Assembly (NCBI GenBank): GCA_045595395.1
Contig: JAZOAH010000008.1
Location: 1 to 64,000, forward strand
DNA: 64,000 bases
From: CAKSHC01 sp045595395
GTDB taxonomy: Bacteria > Bacillota > Clostridia > Oscillospirales > UMGS1783
Direction of reading: 5' to 3'
The position numbers and the translations under genes were made by a program. Under the pieces are notes generated by a model. That model was not told the DNA's origin. It did not search any database and worked only from the letters and a program-made list of their open reading frames with translations. This document shows positions 26,109 through 34,566 of the stretch, piece after piece (position 1 is the stretch's first letter; every line of letters starts with the position of its first letter).

Positions 26109-27299
26109 ATGAATTACCGTACATTATCAAAGGATATCCTCGATCAAATCAATAAAGCGGAGTATGCATTCTGCGGTTTTGATGATAAAGCCGCACTGCG
26201 CCGCAATCCGACACGTGACGAGGCGTCAATTATCCGTCCGCCCTTTGTGCGTGATTGCGAAAAGATCCTGCATCACCCGTATTACGGTCGCTATTCCGAT
26301 AAAACGCAGGTCTTTTCCTTCTACAGCAATGACGATATATCCAGACGCGCCTTGCATGTACAACTGGTATCACGCATTGCCCGAAACATCGGACGTGTAT
26401 TGGGTCTGAATTTGGATTTGATTGAGGCCATTGCTTTGGGACATGATCTGGGACACACACCCTTTGGCCATGCCGGAGAGCGATTTCTGAGCGACATATA
26501 TCATCAGCATACCGGCCGTTACTTTGCTCACAATCTGCAAAGCGCCCGTATCCTGGATGCTGTTTTCTGTCGCAACCTCACCCTGCAAACGCTTGACGGT
26601 ATCTTATGCCACAACGGGGAGTTTGAACTGGATGAGTATTATCCGTCTGCCGGTTATGATTTTACCGAGTTTGATCGCCGCATGAAAGAGTGTGAAGAAA
26701 ATGGGGAAGAGGCCATCAAAAAGTTGATTCCATGCACTCTGGAAGGCTGTGTCGTGAGAGTATGCGATATGATCGCTTATCTCGGGAAGGATCGCCAGGA
26801 TGCTCAGACAGCGCACATTCTGGACGATGTTGACGTGTTTACAAACACTTCACTCGGAAGCATCAACTCAGAGATTATCAACAACATTACCGTAGATTTG
26901 ATCGAAAACAGCTTCGGCAAAAACAGTATTTGCCTGAGTAAAGATACATTTTCCGCTCTTAAAACCGTGAAACAGGAAAACTATCGCTACATATACGGCA
27001 ACAGTACCCTTGTCCAGCGATATGATGCAGAGATTAAACCAATGTTTGCTGATCTATATGAAGCACTGCTGGACCAAGCCAAGTCGATGAATCAGGATTC
27101 CGTATTGTTTAAGCATGTTTCACTGATCAATACCAATCGAAGCTACTATGGCGCTCAACCAAATTATCAGATGGAAGATCCGGACCGTATTGTTGTTGAT
27201 TTTATCTCCAGCATGACCGACGATTACTTTATTGAACTGTATAAGTTTTTATTCCCCGATAAGCCTTGTCACATTCGTTTTGTTTCATATTTTGAATAA
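26109..27299 (+). CDS. dgt: deoxyguanosinetriphosphate triphosphohydrolase-like HD protein
   Basis: A 396-residue HD-domain dNTPase related to Dgt, hydrolysing dNTPs to nucleoside and triphosphate. The metal site is spread over LVSRIARNIGR (first His region), ALGHDLGHTPFGHAGE (HD motif, about residues 112-127) and the downstream EGCVVRVCDMIAYLGKD Asp. Upstream NPTRDEASIIRPPFVRD resembles the family N-terminus. Physiological substrates are not predictable from sequence. It ends at a strong bidirectional terminator shared with spoIVA. Confidence 0.85.
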   Translation: MNYRTLSKDILDQINKAEYAFCGFDDKAALRRNPTRDEASIIRPPFVRDCEKILHHPYYGRYSDKTQVFSFYSNDDISRRALHVQLVSRIARNIGRVLGLNLDLIEAIALGHDLGHTPFGHAGERFLSDIYHQHTGRYFAHNLQSARILDAVFCRNLTLQTLDGILCHNGEFELDEYYPSAGYDFTEFDRRMKECEENGEEAIKKLIPCTLEGCVVRVCDMIAYLGKDRQDAQTAHILDDVDVFTNTSLGSINSEIINNITVDLIENSFGKNSICLSKDTFSALKTVKQENYRYIYGNSTLVQRYDAEIKPMFADLYEALLDQAKSMNQDSVLFKHVSLINTNRSYYGAQPNYQMEDPDRIVVDFISSMTDDYFIELYKFLFPDKPCHIRFVSYFE

Positions 27300-27331
27300 A
27301 CAGAGTCCTGCTCATTTGAGCAGGACTCTGT
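27300..27331. terminator. bidirectional terminator between dgt and spoIVA
   Basis: ACAGAGTCCTGCTCA (27300-27314) and TGAGCAGGACTCTGT (27317-27331) form a perfect palindromic stem followed by TTTTAC. It lies between convergent genes. Confidence 0.9.
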
Positions 27332-27332
27332 T

Positions 27333-28811
27333 TTACAGTATAATGCAGATCAAACCATCGCTACCTTCATTTATAATACGTTCCAGTGTTTCTTTATACT
27401 TATTGCGCGCCTCATCCGGCATGTTATATAACTTACTGCGCAGCCCATCATTCACCAAATCATAAAGTGAACGCCCAAAAATATCGGTATCCCAAACACT
27501 ACTCGGCGCATCCTTAAATTGCTGTAGCAGGTGAGATGCAAATTCCTCGCTTTGATTCTCGGTGCCGATCAGCGGTGTAATTTGTGTTTGAATTTGCGCC
27601 TTGATCATATGCAGGGAGGGGGCGGATGCGCGAAGTCGCACTCCATATCGCCCCTCTTGTTTGATCAGTTCCGGCTCCTCAAGTAATAATTCATCTCGAG
27701 CGGGCATAACCACACCGTAACCGCCACTTCGTGCTTGTTCGACCGCCTCGGCGTATTGTGTGTACTGCTGTTTCATCTTGCAAAGCTCAATTACCGTTTT
27801 CATCAAAACACCGTCATCGGGGATGTCGGCCTTGGCGTGCGAACTTAAAATATTATAGAAATACCGACGAGGGACACCAATTTTGACTCGTGATGAACCA
27901 ACACCCAAATCGGTGCTTATCATGTCACACTCATCCACATACTCATTGGCGTTGACGCTTGACATATAGTCCATCAAATTGCGTATCCGTCCATGAGGCA
28001 GGGGTGACTGAATTAAAGTGTCCAATAAAGACTTTTTGAGAGGTTCATCATCAGAAAGTGATGTGACCCACCCCGGTAAATCTACGCTCAATTCTTTAAT
28101 GGGAAATTCAAACAATACACTCTCTAAAATGCTGCGTATATCCTGTTCATCCAAGGTGGTGCAATTACAGGCAAGAACAGGCACATCAAATGTTTGATGT
28201 AAATGCTCAACGATTGATGTGGCGGCATCTGCTGTCGGTTCAGCACTATTTACAATGACAACAAATGGCTTATCAAGGTCTTTTAATTCTCGGATAACCC
28301 GCTCTTCGGCCTCAAGAAATTCATGCCTTTCCAAATCTCCAAAACTACCGTCCGTGGTCAGAACAATACCGATCGTTGAATGGTCGGTAATAACCTTTTT
28401 TGTTCCGATTTCAGCAGCTAGATTAAAGGGGATCGGTTCGGAAAACCATGGCGTACGAACCATGCGCGGTGTATCGTTTTCAATATACCCTAAGGCGCTG
28501 GGAACGATATATCCGACACAGTCGATCATTTTTACGCGTAATGATGCGCCACCGGTCAATTCAATACGAACTGCCTCATCGGGAATAAATTTGGGTTCAG
28601 CTGTCATAATTGTTCGCCCGGCCGCACTCTGAGGGAGCTCGTCAATGGCACGCTGCTTTTGAAAATCTCCGCTAATGTTTGGCACAACAAGTGATTCCAT
28701 AAACCTTTTGATAAAGGTTGATTTTCCTGTTCGTACCGGTCCGACAACTCCGATATAAATATCACCGTTTGTTCGTCTGCTTATGTCACTATACAATTTG
28801 TTTGTATCCAT
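27333..28811 (-). CDS. spoIVA: stage IV sporulation protein A (spore coat basement ATPase)
   Basis: A 492-residue protein, the same length as B. subtilis SpoIVA. This ATPase polymerises on the outer forespore membrane and anchors the coat. The Walker A motif GPVRTGKSTFIKRFMES is near the N-terminus (about residues 24-40), with SQ/threonine-rich switch regions and the conserved C-terminal end (NEGSDGLICIIL) following. The ATG at 28811 is used rather than the upstream in-frame codon at 28826, because GGAGGG is spaced correctly before it. It is divergent from the spoIIIA operon with a 132-base gap. Mother-cell sigma-E control is known for the family, but no clear consensus was found here. Confidence 0.96.
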   Translation of the reverse strand: MDTNKLYSDISRRTNGDIYIGVVGPVRTGKSTFIKRFMESLVVPNISGDFQKQRAIDELPQSAAGRTIMTAEPKFIPDEAVRIELTGGASLRVKMIDCVGYIVPSALGYIENDTPRMVRTPWFSEPIPFNLAAEIGTKKVITDHSTIGIVLTTDGSFGDLERHEFLEAEERVIRELKDLDKPFVVIVNSAEPTADAATSIVEHLHQTFDVPVLACNCTTLDEQDIRSILESVLFEFPIKELSVDLPGWVTSLSDDEPLKKSLLDTLIQSPLPHGRIRNLMDYMSSVNANEYVDECDMISTDLGVGSSRVKIGVPRRYFYNILSSHAKADIPDDGVLMKTVIELCKMKQQYTQYAEAVEQARSGGYGVVMPARDELLLEEPELIKQEGRYGVRLRASAPSLHMIKAQIQTQITPLIGTENQSEEFASHLLQQFKDAPSSVWDTDIFGRSLYDLVNDGLRSKLYNMPDEARNKYKETLERIINEGSDGLICIIL

Positions 28812-28943
28812 AGATACTCCCTCCATCCTGTTATCGGTAAATCATATTAGTCCGGCATCTGCTTTATGCAATTTTTTAAGCAAAGATTAGTTCTAAAACC
28901 TGTCCGCATAGTATAAGCATTACTGTACGGAGGGACATACAGT

Positions 28944-29912
28944 ATGCAAAAACCGTTGATGGACGTAAGCTACTATCTACCACCAACCATTCGACCGATC
29001 ATAGAAAGCATTGCTCGCAGTGATCCGTTTCCTATACAAGAAATACGTCTGCGTGTCAATCAGCCTTTAGCGATCGTGGCCGGTGGACAAAATTTGTTTG
29101 TAACCAAGCAGGGGGAGATAACCGTTTCTCCCTCTGTTGGGCAAAAAATCACGGGAAATGATATTAAACACATCTTTATGTGTGCGTGTCAGAATTCCGT
29201 TTATGCCTATAATAAGGAACTTCAAAACGGTTATATTACTCTATCCGGCGGGCATCGTATGGGATTGGCCGGGCGAATTGTATACGAGAACAACTCGATT
29301 CATACCATTCGCGATCTGTCTTCACTATCTATCCGCATTGCCGGAGAGAAAAAAGGCTGTAGCCATGCCCTTTTGCCTTATTTAATAAACAATAAAAGCA
29401 TACGTTCCTGCGCCATTATTTCGCCGCCCGGAGGCGGCAAAACAACGGTTTTGCGTGATATTGCCCGTAATATATCGCTACAGGGACACCGCGTATGTGT
29501 TATTGATGAACGAGGCGAAATTGCAGGCTGTCATCAAGGTAATGTTGGTTACGATTTAGGCCCTTCGTGTGATGTGCTGGATAGATGCGATAAGACAGAC
29601 GGTTTACAGTGGGCGCTACGTTGCCTGTCGCCATCGGTCATGATCGTTGATGAGTTGGGAAGCAACAGGGAAGCGCAGGCCGTTTTGCAAGGGATCAGCG
29701 GCGGTGTCGGCACCATATTTTCCCTTCATGCGGCAAACATGCAGCAGGCACTGCAGCGTTCTCCCATGTTGTTACTGATGAGGCAACGAGTTCCGGAACT
29801 GTGTGTTATGCTCGGCTCATCTCAGACGCCGGGTAAGATCGTGCATATCTATGATTTTTCACGCAAGGAGGATGCGCTACTTGTTCAAAGCATTTGGAAT
29901 TCTTCTGCTTAG
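28944..29912 (+). CDS. spoIIIAA: stage III sporulation protein AA (secretion-type ATPase)
   Basis: A 322-residue cytoplasmic ATPase with Walker A PPGGGKTTVLRD (about residues 164-175) and Walker B SVMIVDELGS. It powers the SpoIIIA-SpoIIQ feeding-tube complex between mother cell and forespore and resembles type II/IV secretion ATPases. It is the first gene of a complete eight-gene operon; SD is GGAGGG. Confidence 0.96.
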   Translation: MQKPLMDVSYYLPPTIRPIIESIARSDPFPIQEIRLRVNQPLAIVAGGQNLFVTKQGEITVSPSVGQKITGNDIKHIFMCACQNSVYAYNKELQNGYITLSGGHRMGLAGRIVYENNSIHTIRDLSSLSIRIAGEKKGCSHALLPYLINNKSIRSCAIISPPGGGKTTVLRDIARNISLQGHRVCVIDERGEIAGCHQGNVGYDLGPSCDVLDRCDKTDGLQWALRCLSPSVMIVDELGSNREAQAVLQGISGGVGTIFSLHAANMQQALQRSPMLLLMRQRVPELCVMLGSSQTPGKIVHIYDFSRKEDALLVQSIWNSSA

Positions 29913-30366
29913 TACAATACCGATCCTTCTGGGATTGAGAAAAAGTCGTCAACTTGTGCAACAACGGGAAGATATTGCCGGACTCTTGTTTCTGGTTAAT
30001 CAATGCCGACAAGACATTGCCTATCAGCAGCTACCGCTTGCCGAATTGATCAGCCGTCTGCCTAGGCAGCGCTACAAAATTGTTGACTGTTTGATCAAAC
30101 ACATGCAACATGAACCGACACCGTTGTCGGCATGGAACAAAACAAAACAGATCCTCACTCATCAACCGTCTTTATCGGTTATGAATGATTTTTTTTCAGC
30201 GCTTGGTACCAGTGATCGGGACTCTCAAATAAAAATCTGCAACATGATCGCAGCCAGACTTGAGGAGCTGCGACTTGCTCTGGAATCAGAAGCATCGACA
30301 AAGGCCAAACTGTATCGTACCGTCGGCATACTCGCCGGCGTCTTTATCGCTATATTACTCATATAA
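29881..30366 (+). CDS. spoIIIAB: stage III sporulation protein AB
   Basis: A 161-residue protein with an N-terminal membrane segment, a helical soluble middle and a C-terminal hydrophobic anchor (VGILAGVFIAILLI), as in SpoIIIAB (related to type II secretion GspF proteins). The TTG at 29881 is preferred: AGGAGG (29866-29871) lies 9 bases upstream, whereas the in-frame ATG at 29872 directly abuts that SD. It overlaps spoIIIAA by 32 bases. Confidence 0.85.
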   Translation: MFKAFGILLLSTIPILLGLRKSRQLVQQREDIAGLLFLVNQCRQDIAYQQLPLAELISRLPRQRYKIVDCLIKHMQHEPTPLSAWNKTKQILTHQPSLSVMNDFFSALGTSDRDSQIKICNMIAARLEELRLALESEASTKAKLYRTVGILAGVFIAILLI

Positions 30367-30376
30367 GGATATAATT

Positions 30377-30571
30377 ATGGAAGTTGATCTTATTTTCAAA
30401 ATTGCTGCTGTTGGGATTGTTATTACGGTACTCAACCAGGTCCTGATACGGTCCGGCAGGGAGGATCAGGCCATGCTGGTTGCTTTGGCCGGTGTTGTTG
30501 TTGTATTATTTATCATCATAGAGCAGGTTAGCGACCTATTCGAAACCGTAAAATCGGTTTTTGGTTTGTAA
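30377..30571 (+). CDS. spoIIIAC: stage III sporulation protein AC
   Basis: A 64-residue protein with two membrane helices (MEVDLIFKIAAVGIVITVL and MLVALAGVVVVLFIIIEQV), matching SpoIIIAC in length and pattern. The ATG at 30377 is chosen over longer in-frame starts inside spoIIIAB. Its stop overlaps the spoIIIAD start. Confidence 0.93.
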   Translation: MEVDLIFKIAAVGIVITVLNQVLIRSGREDQAMLVALAGVVVVLFIIIEQVSDLFETVKSVFGL

Positions 30572-30957
30572 TGGATGTTTTGCGGCTGATTGGTATTGGC
30601 ATGGTCATTTGCTTTGCCAGCGTCACCTTGCGCAATCGAAATCCGGAATTTGCTCTCATGGTGTCGATAACAGGCGGATTGCTGATTTTAGGATTATTGT
30701 TTAGCCAGATCGGAGATGTTGTCGCATACTTTGACGATTTAATTAGCCGATTACATATACCAGCCGACGGCGTGTTGATTCTCATCAAATGTCTTGGTCT
30801 TTCCTATATCGCAAAAATTGCCTGCGATACCTGCATCGATTGCGGTGAGACCTCAACAGCAACTAAAATTGAATTTGCTGCCAAAGTCGGCATGTTGGTT
30901 ACGGCCATGCCGCTTTTTGAGCAACTCCTGAACACGGTCACACACTTTTCAGGATAG
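30571..30957 (+). CDS. spoIIIAD: stage III sporulation protein AD
   Basis: A 128-residue polytopic membrane protein (MDVLRLIGIGMVICFASVTL, GGLLILGLLFSQIGDVVAYF, then LIKCLGLSYIAKIACDTC and a final hydrophobic segment), fitting SpoIIIAD. The start overlaps the spoIIIAC stop by one base (TAATG). Confidence 0.94.
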   Translation: MDVLRLIGIGMVICFASVTLRNRNPEFALMVSITGGLLILGLLFSQIGDVVAYFDDLISRLHIPADGVLILIKCLGLSYIAKIACDTCIDCGETSTATKIEFAAKVGMLVTAMPLFEQLLNTVTHFSG

Positions 30958-30966
30958 GGACGAGGT

Positions 30967-32073
30967 ATGAGAAAAAAATTTATACTCTTTGCGTTACTTT
31001 TCGTAGTGTGTCTGATTTTACCGACAAGGGCATCCGAATTTGACGGACAGGCCGCTCTGAATGAGCTGTATCAAGCAGCACCAGATCGGATAACGCAACA
31101 CATAAATCAAGCACAACTCGACACCGAGTCGATTGCCGAAACCTTTCGTATCGAGTCCCTCATTGATATGCTGACATCCCAGCTGGTGTCAACCTTTACC
31201 GAAAATATCGGCATGATGATTTCGGTAATCGGTGCCCTCATCATTATCGGAATCTATGACACTCTTCGGAATTCTTTTGCATCTAAGGGGACCGAGAAAA
31301 TTGCCGACTTTTTTTGTGCCGCCGCAATCGCTTTAGTCCTCTGTCCGCCCTTGTTGGAACGCGCAAATGAACTGGGACAGGTGATTCGAGAATTATCGGA
31401 CTATATGGAAATTTCCATGCCGATTCTCAGTAGCCTTTTGGTCGCATCCGGCAATGCCGCATCAGCATCCGTTCTTCATTTTTTTATCTATTATGCCGCC
31501 GTGTTGGCCGGAACACTGTTTGCTGAAGTACTGCTGCCATTAACAGGTACCTATATGAGTATTGGTATTTCTGCTGCAATTACCGACAATGACGGATTAA
31601 AAAACTTAGCATCTTCCATTCGGACGATCACAACCAAAACCATGGTGTTTTTTTGTACTGTTTTTACGGCGCTGTTATCACTACAGGGCTTGATTGCCGG
31701 TGCCGGAGATACCGTTTCACGGCGAACGCTTAAGTTGGCAGTTGGATCGTTTTTACCTGTTGCTGGAAATCTAATGGCTGAATCGGTGGACACCTTCATG
31801 AGCGGGGTAGGTGTGATTCGCTCGGTGGCCGGCGTGTTCGGTGTCATTGTTATATTTTATTTGATCATCATTCCTGTTCTTAAAACACTGTCTAACTATC
31901 TTATCGTTAAAATATCAGCATTCACCGGAGACATGATCGGTACCGCACGTATGCGATCTTTTCTGGTTATTGTTGCAGACGGGTATGGCATGATCTTGTC
32001 TATTGCTGCCGGTGTAGGTATCATGTTTATTGTGTGTTTGGCCTTTTTATTGATCATAGGAGGAGTAACATGA
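30967..32073 (+). CDS. spoIIIAE: stage III sporulation protein AE
   Basis: A 368-residue protein with an N-terminal signal-like segment (LFALLFVVCLILPTRAS), a short extracytoplasmic region and about eight hydrophobic helices. It is the large polytopic subunit of the SpoIIIA channel. Its stop overlaps the spoIIIAF start (ATGA). Confidence 0.95.
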   Translation: MRKKFILFALLFVVCLILPTRASEFDGQAALNELYQAAPDRITQHINQAQLDTESIAETFRIESLIDMLTSQLVSTFTENIGMMISVIGALIIIGIYDTLRNSFASKGTEKIADFFCAAAIALVLCPPLLERANELGQVIRELSDYMEISMPILSSLLVASGNAASASVLHFFIYYAAVLAGTLFAEVLLPLTGTYMSIGISAAITDNDGLKNLASSIRTITTKTMVFFCTVFTALLSLQGLIAGAGDTVSRRTLKLAVGSFLPVAGNLMAESVDTFMSGVGVIRSVAGVFGVIVIFYLIIIPVLKTLSNYLIVKISAFTGDMIGTARMRSFLVIVADGYGMILSIAAGVGIMFIVCLAFLLIIGGVT

Positions 32074-32549
32074 CCCTAATCAAGGACTATGTTCTGCTCC
32101 TAATAGGCGCATGCTTAACCTGCGGAGTCCTGACGATTCTGGCGCCCAGCGGGAGTTTTGAACAGATCATTCGTCTGATTGGCAGTATTTTTCTTCTTTT
32201 GTGCATGATTTCTCCTATGATTGATATATTTCATGAAATGATTGAATATCCGTGGAATCATACGGTATCCGATGCAACCGATCAAACATCGAATTCTTGG
32301 GCATATATAGCCCATACGATGGAACAAACACTGACCAATACCGTTAACGAATGCGTGACTACCGTTACCGGGCGAGACGCAAAAGATATTGATCTGGAGA
32401 TCTCCATCAATAATCAAACATTTGTCGTGACAGATATTACTATTATCCTTTATAGCAGTGACTCTTCAAAGATTTCAGCCGTCACGGATTATGTTGCTAT
32501 AAAAACAGGCATCCGGCCAACAGTCATATGCGAACAGAAAGGGGAATAA
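32070..32549 (+). CDS. spoIIIAF: stage III sporulation protein AF
   Basis: A 159-residue protein with two N-terminal membrane helices (YVLLLIGACLTCGVLTILA; LIGSIFLLLCMISPMIDIF) and a soluble ring-building-like C-terminal domain, as in SpoIIIAF. The ATG at 32070 follows GGAGGAG and overlaps the spoIIIAE stop. Confidence 0.9.
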   Translation: MTLIKDYVLLLIGACLTCGVLTILAPSGSFEQIIRLIGSIFLLLCMISPMIDIFHEMIEYPWNHTVSDATDQTSNSWAYIAHTMEQTLTNTVNECVTTVTGRDAKDIDLEISINNQTFVVTDITIILYSSDSSKISAVTDYVAIKTGIRPTVICEQKGE

Positions 32550-32550
32550 G

Positions 32551-33084
32551 ATGAAGAATGTAGCGTGGCTGCAGGAAAAAATCCAACCGTTTTTCCTTAA
32601 ATACGGACTATGGATCGCCCTAGGTGCTTTGGGAATTCTTTTTATTGTTTTATCGTCAGGAGGTTCTGCAGAGACTCCTGTTACACAATCCGCACAAGAT
32701 TTTTGTCAGGAATATGTTGAAAATCTGGAGCAAAAACTCAGCCAAATGGTTTGTGAGGTTGCAGGTGTAAAAGAATGTGATGTCATGATCACATTAAAAT
32801 CCGGCGTGGAATATGTTTATGCAACCGATGAATCGGCCAATACCGATGTCAACACACAAGGGGGAGATAAGAAGGAGCAAAGCGAGGAAAAGATTACCAT
32901 CGTGACCGATAAGCAAGTCGGTGAAAAGGCCGTCATCATTACCGAACGGTATCCGCAGATTAACGGAGTTTCTATTATCTGCAATGCTCCTGATTCGCCA
33001 TCCTTAACGCTGGCAGTAAAAAATGTCGCTGCAACAGCACTCGGGGTCGACTCTGGAAAAGTATGTGTTATTTTGAAAGGATAG
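32551..33084 (+). CDS. spoIIIAG: stage III sporulation protein AG
   Basis: A 177-residue protein with one N-terminal membrane helix (YGLWIALGALGILFIVLSS), a linker and a soluble domain of ring-building type (VAGVKECDVMITLKSGVEYVYA; KVCVILKG end). SpoIIIAG forms a large oligomeric ring in the intermembrane space. It is slightly shorter than the B. subtilis protein (about 229). Confidence 0.92.
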   Translation: MKNVAWLQEKIQPFFLKYGLWIALGALGILFIVLSSGGSAETPVTQSAQDFCQEYVENLEQKLSQMVCEVAGVKECDVMITLKSGVEYVYATDESANTDVNTQGGDKKEQSEEKITIVTDKQVGEKAVIITERYPQINGVSIICNAPDSPSLTLAVKNVAATALGVDSGKVCVILKG

Positions 33085-33091
33085 GTGTCTT

Positions 33092-33610
33092 ATGAAATTT
33101 TTGAAAAAACAAATGATTTTGATTGCCGTTGTGGCTGTGATTGGACTTGCCGTTTTTTTGAATTGGCAGTTAAGCAATAATCAAAATGCCGACGAAGTAA
33201 TGAGTCAACAACAAAGCACACAAAGCAGCATTTTGGGGCAAGCTGAATTTGTAAGTTCCAATACCGAATATTTTGACGCCGCACGCCTAAACCGCCAGGA
33301 AAGCAGACAACAGGCCATAGATATTGCCAATGGCGTTCTATCCAATGAATCAGCAACACAAGATGAACGAGATCAGGCTGCATCACAAATTCTAACGCTG
33401 AGTAACGCCGCCGATACCGAAGGCCGCATAGAAAATTTAATTAAAGCTAAAGGATACAGCGAATGTGTGGCATTTATTAGTACCGATACCGTGAATATTG
33501 TTGTAAAGTCTGATGGCTTAACATCAAATGATGTCATTGCTATTAAGGATATTGCCGTTGCTCAAACGGAAATGGATGCCGCATCCATAAAAATTATTGA
33601 AAGTAAGTAG
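33092..33610 (+). CDS. spoIIIAH: stage III sporulation protein AH
   Basis: A 172-residue protein with one N-terminal membrane helix (MILIAVVAVIGLAVFLNWQL), a coiled linker and a C-terminal YscJ/FliF-like domain, the SpoIIIAH layout. It is the last gene of the operon. In B. subtilis SpoIIIAH binds SpoIIQ across the septal space; a SpoIIQ gene is not in this window. Confidence 0.92.
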   Translation: MKFLKKQMILIAVVAVIGLAVFLNWQLSNNQNADEVMSQQQSTQSSILGQAEFVSSNTEYFDAARLNRQESRQQAIDIANGVLSNESATQDERDQAASQILTLSNAADTEGRIENLIKAKGYSECVAFISTDTVNIVVKSDGLTSNDVIAIKDIAVAQTEMDAASIKIIESK

Positions 33611-33638
33611 TTGTTTTATCGGAAATTTGTGGTATAAT
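33611..33638 (+). promoter_or_regulatory. sigma-A type promoter for the asp23 gene
   Basis: TTGTTT (33611-33616) immediately after the spoIIIAH stop, 16-base spacer, TATAAT (33633-33638). It marks where the sporulation operon ends and vegetative expression begins. Confidence 0.65.
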
Positions 33639-33677
33639 AGATCTGAAGATACCCAAACCCCGAAGGAGGTTTAAATT

Positions 33678-34049
33678 ATGGGAAAGTATTTAACCACTGA
33701 AGCACTTGGCAATATTCAGATATCGGATGATGTAATTACGGCCATTGTATCCTTGGCAGCATCTGAGATTGACGGCGTTGTGTCCATCGGAAGCAAGCCT
33801 TCAGCCGTTGACATTAAGGATATTATTGGCAAAAAGGGATTCGGCAAAAATGTTCGTGTTGACATTTCCGGCGGCATGATTACCATTGATGCCGATATCA
33901 CCATTACGCACGGCAAGCCCATTGCCATGATTGCAGAAAAGGTTCAGGATGCTGTAAGAGATGCTGTTTCCGATGCAACCGGCCTAGCGGTAGGCAAGGT
34001 AAATGTACATGTATGCGGCATTGTTTTCCCCAAGCCCAAAGAAAAGTAA
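33678..34049 (+). CDS. Asp23/Gls24 family envelope stress protein (YqhY-like)
   Basis: A 123-residue Asp23 domain protein: TEALGNIQISDDVITAIVSL, EIDGVVSI and the C-terminal DATGLAVGKVNVHVCGIVF are typical. YqhY, the orthologue by position (between spoIIIA and nusB), is linked to lipid synthesis control in B. subtilis. SD is AAGGAGG. A terminator follows, so it is probably monocistronic. Confidence 0.92.
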   Translation: MGKYLTTEALGNIQISDDVITAIVSLAASEIDGVVSIGSKPSAVDIKDIIGKKGFGKNVRVDISGGMITIDADITITHGKPIAMIAEKVQDAVRDAVSDATGLAVGKVNVHVCGIVFPKPKEK

Positions 34050-34068
34050 AAAAAATTGAAAAAAATAT

Positions 34069-34100
34069 CCCTTCGCAGCCTGCGAAGGGTTTATTTTTTT
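34069..34100 (+). terminator. intrinsic terminator after asp23
   Basis: CCCTTCGCA (34069-34077) pairs with TGCGAAGGG (34081-34089), 3-base loop, followed by TTTATTTTTTT. Confidence 0.92.
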
Positions 34101-34158
34101 GTAAATATATAGTATACTATGTTTATATGAATAAATATTCTACATATTTGGAGGCATT

Positions 34159-34566
34159 ATGGATAGACGTTTGGCCCGAAAAGAGGCGCTCAGTTTATTG
34201 TTTGATTATACATTTAATGGAGAAAAAAGTGTTGCCGTCTTGTTTGATGATGCTGCACAGGCACGTGATTTTGAGCCGGATGACTTTGTAAAAACATTAG
34301 TTGCCGGCGTTGTTTCGCAACTGGATGATATAGATGCCGTTATCGAAAACAATCTTAAGGGCTGGAAAAAGAACCGCCTTTCTCGTGTTGTGCTCACGAT
34401 CCTTCGCATTGCCATCTACGAGATCCTTTATATGGACAGTGTTCCCATCAGTGTATCCATCAATGAGGCCGTGGAATTAGCCAAAATATTCGCTGATGAT
34501 AAGGATGCGCCTTTTGTTAACGGTCTGCTGGGCAGCGTTGCACGTGCTGTCGAGGCTAACGAGTAA
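34159..34566 (+). CDS. nusB: transcription antitermination factor NusB
   Basis: A 135-residue all-helical RNA-binding protein (RRLARKEALSLLFDY at the start; LRIAIYEILYMDSVPISVSI and VNEAVELAKIFADDKDAPFVNGLL-type C-terminus) that acts with NusE in rRNA antitermination. SD is TTGGAGG. A -10-like TATACT lies at 34113-34118. It is the first gene of the nusB-xseA-xseB-ispA-dxs-tlyA-nadK-argR-recN run; its stop overlaps the xseA start (TAATG). Confidence 0.95.
   Translation: MDRRLARKEALSLLFDYTFNGEKSVAVLFDDAAQARDFEPDDFVKTLVAGVVSQLDDIDAVIENNLKGWKKNRLSRVVLTILRIAIYEILYMDSVPISVSINEAVELAKIFADDKDAPFVNGLLGSVARAVEANE

Noticed and set aside
28812..28943. Sigma-E promoters between spoIVA and spoIIIAA
   Set aside because: Expected from the known biology, and weak CATA-like -10 elements exist, but I found no match convincing enough to report positions.
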